This document shows, in pieces, positions 4,672-5,492 of a stretch of DNA of 5,492 bases (its first letter is position 1; each line of letters begins with the position of its first letter). The notes under the pieces were generated by a model that was not told the origin of the DNA, made no database searches, and saw only the letters and a program-made list of their open reading frames with translations. The stretch is from an uncultured Bacillota bacterium (GTDB lineage: Bacteria; Bacillota; Clostridia; Christensenellales; UBA1242), in assembly GCA_947088415.1 (NCBI GenBank), contig CAMUGK010000060.1, forward strand, positions 1 through 5,492, in the 5' to 3' direction. A program made the translations under genes and the position numbers.

Positions 4672-5492
4672 TTATTCATCGTTGTCAAGTTTCAAAATTG
4701 AAATAAAGGCTTCGGCTGGGAGTTCGACCGAACCGAATTGACGCATACGCTTTTTGCCTTCCTTTTGTTTCTCAAGTAACTTACGTTTGCGTGTTATATC
4801 CCCACCATAACACTTGGCTAAAACATCCTTTCGCATTTGACTTACAGTTTCGCGTGCTATAATCTTATTGCCAATCGCGGCTTGAATAGGCACTTCAAAT
4901 AATTGACGTGGAATAATCTTTTTAAGTTTTTCGACTATCGCCCTGCCACGAGTGTATGCTTTGTCTTTGTGAACAATAAAAGATAAAGCATCACATTTTT
5001 CGCCATTGAGTAAAATGTCAACTTTAACAAGTTCGGCTTCTCTATAACCTGCCATCTCATAGTCAAAACTTGCATAACCTTTTGTGCGAGATTTTAAACT
5101 ATCAAAAAAGTCATAAACAATCTCACCAAGTGGCAAAATGTAATCAACTCTAACACGTGATTGGTCTAAGTAAACTAACCCTTCACTTATTCCACGTTTT
5201 TCTTGTGCAAGTTCCATAATTGCCCCAACATATTCTGGTGGCGTAAAAACACTTGCTTTGACAACAGGCTCTTCCACCCGAGAAATCTCAACTGGAGAAA
5301 GCCATTTTGAAGGATTTGATATTTCCAAAACTTCGCCATTAGTTTTGTAAACCATATAGTTAACCCCTGGGGCTGTCGTAATTATATCAAGGTTAAATTC
5401 GCGTTCAATACGCTCTGTTATAATTTCCAAATGGAGTAATCCTAAAAAACCACATCTAAAACCAAACCCTAACGCTTCACTCACTTCAGGTG
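4672..5492 (-). CDS. lepA: Elongation factor 4 (LepA), C-terminal part, cut by window edge
   Basis: EF4 is a ribosome-associated translational GTPase resembling EF-G, implicated in back-translocation and in 30S biogenesis. About 272 of the usual 600 residues are present. The frame runs off the right edge (residues PEVSEALGFGF at the border), so a GTG at 5484 is not the true start and the GTPase domain lies outside the window. Visible parts are the domain III signature ALGFGFRCGFLGLLHLEI, the ITTAPGVNYMVY region, RVEEPVVKASVFTPPEYVGAIMEL of the EF-G domain V-like fold, KGYASFDYE, LNGEKCDALSFIVHKDKAY, IPRQLFEVPIQAAIG, and the LepA-specific C-terminal domain with KCYGGDITRKRKLLEKQKEG and FGSVELPAEAF. 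It ends normally at TAA (4672-4674). hemW follows 131 bases downstream in the same direction, a common Firmicutes order. Identification is certain. Confidence 0.97.
   Translation of the reverse strand, partial: PEVSEALGFGFRCGFLGLLHLEIITERIEREFNLDIITTAPGVNYMVYKTNGEVLEISNPSKWLSPVEISRVEEPVVKASVFTPPEYVGAIMELAQEKRGISEGLVYLDQSRVRVDYILPLGEIVYDFFDSLKSRTKGYASFDYEMAGYREAELVKVDILLNGEKCDALSFIVHKDKAYTRGRAIVEKLKKIIPRQLFEVPIQAAIGNKIIARETVSQMRKDVLAKCYGGDITRKRKLLEKQKEGKKRMRQFGSVELPAEAFISILKLDNDE

Overview
The window comes from an AT-rich chromosome of a Bacillota (Firmicutes) type bacterium, probably an uncultured Clostridia-like lineage. Three observations support this. A ylxM-ffh gene pair is present, and YlxM is a Firmicutes/Mollicutes hallmark. 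lepA is followed by hemW in the same direction. Shine-Dalgarno sites are strong and G-rich (GGAGGA, GGGAGG, AAGGAG). TGA is used as a stop codon (for example in hemW), so this is not a Mycoplasma-type code. The species cannot be named from this sequence.

Layout from left to right. Positions 1-127 hold no supportable gene. Positions 128-798 (minus) hold one unrecognised gene that appears broken by a single-base frameshift near 550-601, giving an 82-residue N-terminal part and a C-terminal part. Just upstream of it, 841-866 (minus) resembles the last bases of a tmRNA or tRNA (T-loop plus CCA end) with no matching 5' part nearby. Positions 939-2537 (minus) are ylxM-ffh, encoding the YlxM helix-turn-helix protein and the SRP54 GTPase of the signal recognition particle. 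The stop of ylxM directly abuts the TTG start of ffh. The 237-bp divergent intergenic region 2538-2774 contains two back-to-back promoters, small hairpins and a possible leader ORF. Positions 2775-3305 (plus) encode an unrecognised 176-residue protein. It meets hemW tail to tail over a bidirectional terminator. Positions 3335-4540 (minus) are hemW, a heme chaperone of the radical-SAM family, carrying an apparent in-frame insertion of a dispersed repeat. Positions 4541-4671 contain two long palindromes. Positions 4672-5492 (minus) are the C-terminal part of lepA (elongation factor 4), cut by the window edge.

Functionally, the window is mostly housekeeping: co-translational protein targeting (ffh, ylxM), ribosome function (lepA) and heme handling (hemW). 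No defence system, CRISPR array, transposase or clear novel multigene system is visible. The points of interest are small-scale: a repeat inserted into a conserved enzyme, a repeat pair bracketing ylxM-ffh, palindromes that embed a candidate promoter, and a synteny break after ffh next to a tmRNA-like remnant and a decaying orphan gene.
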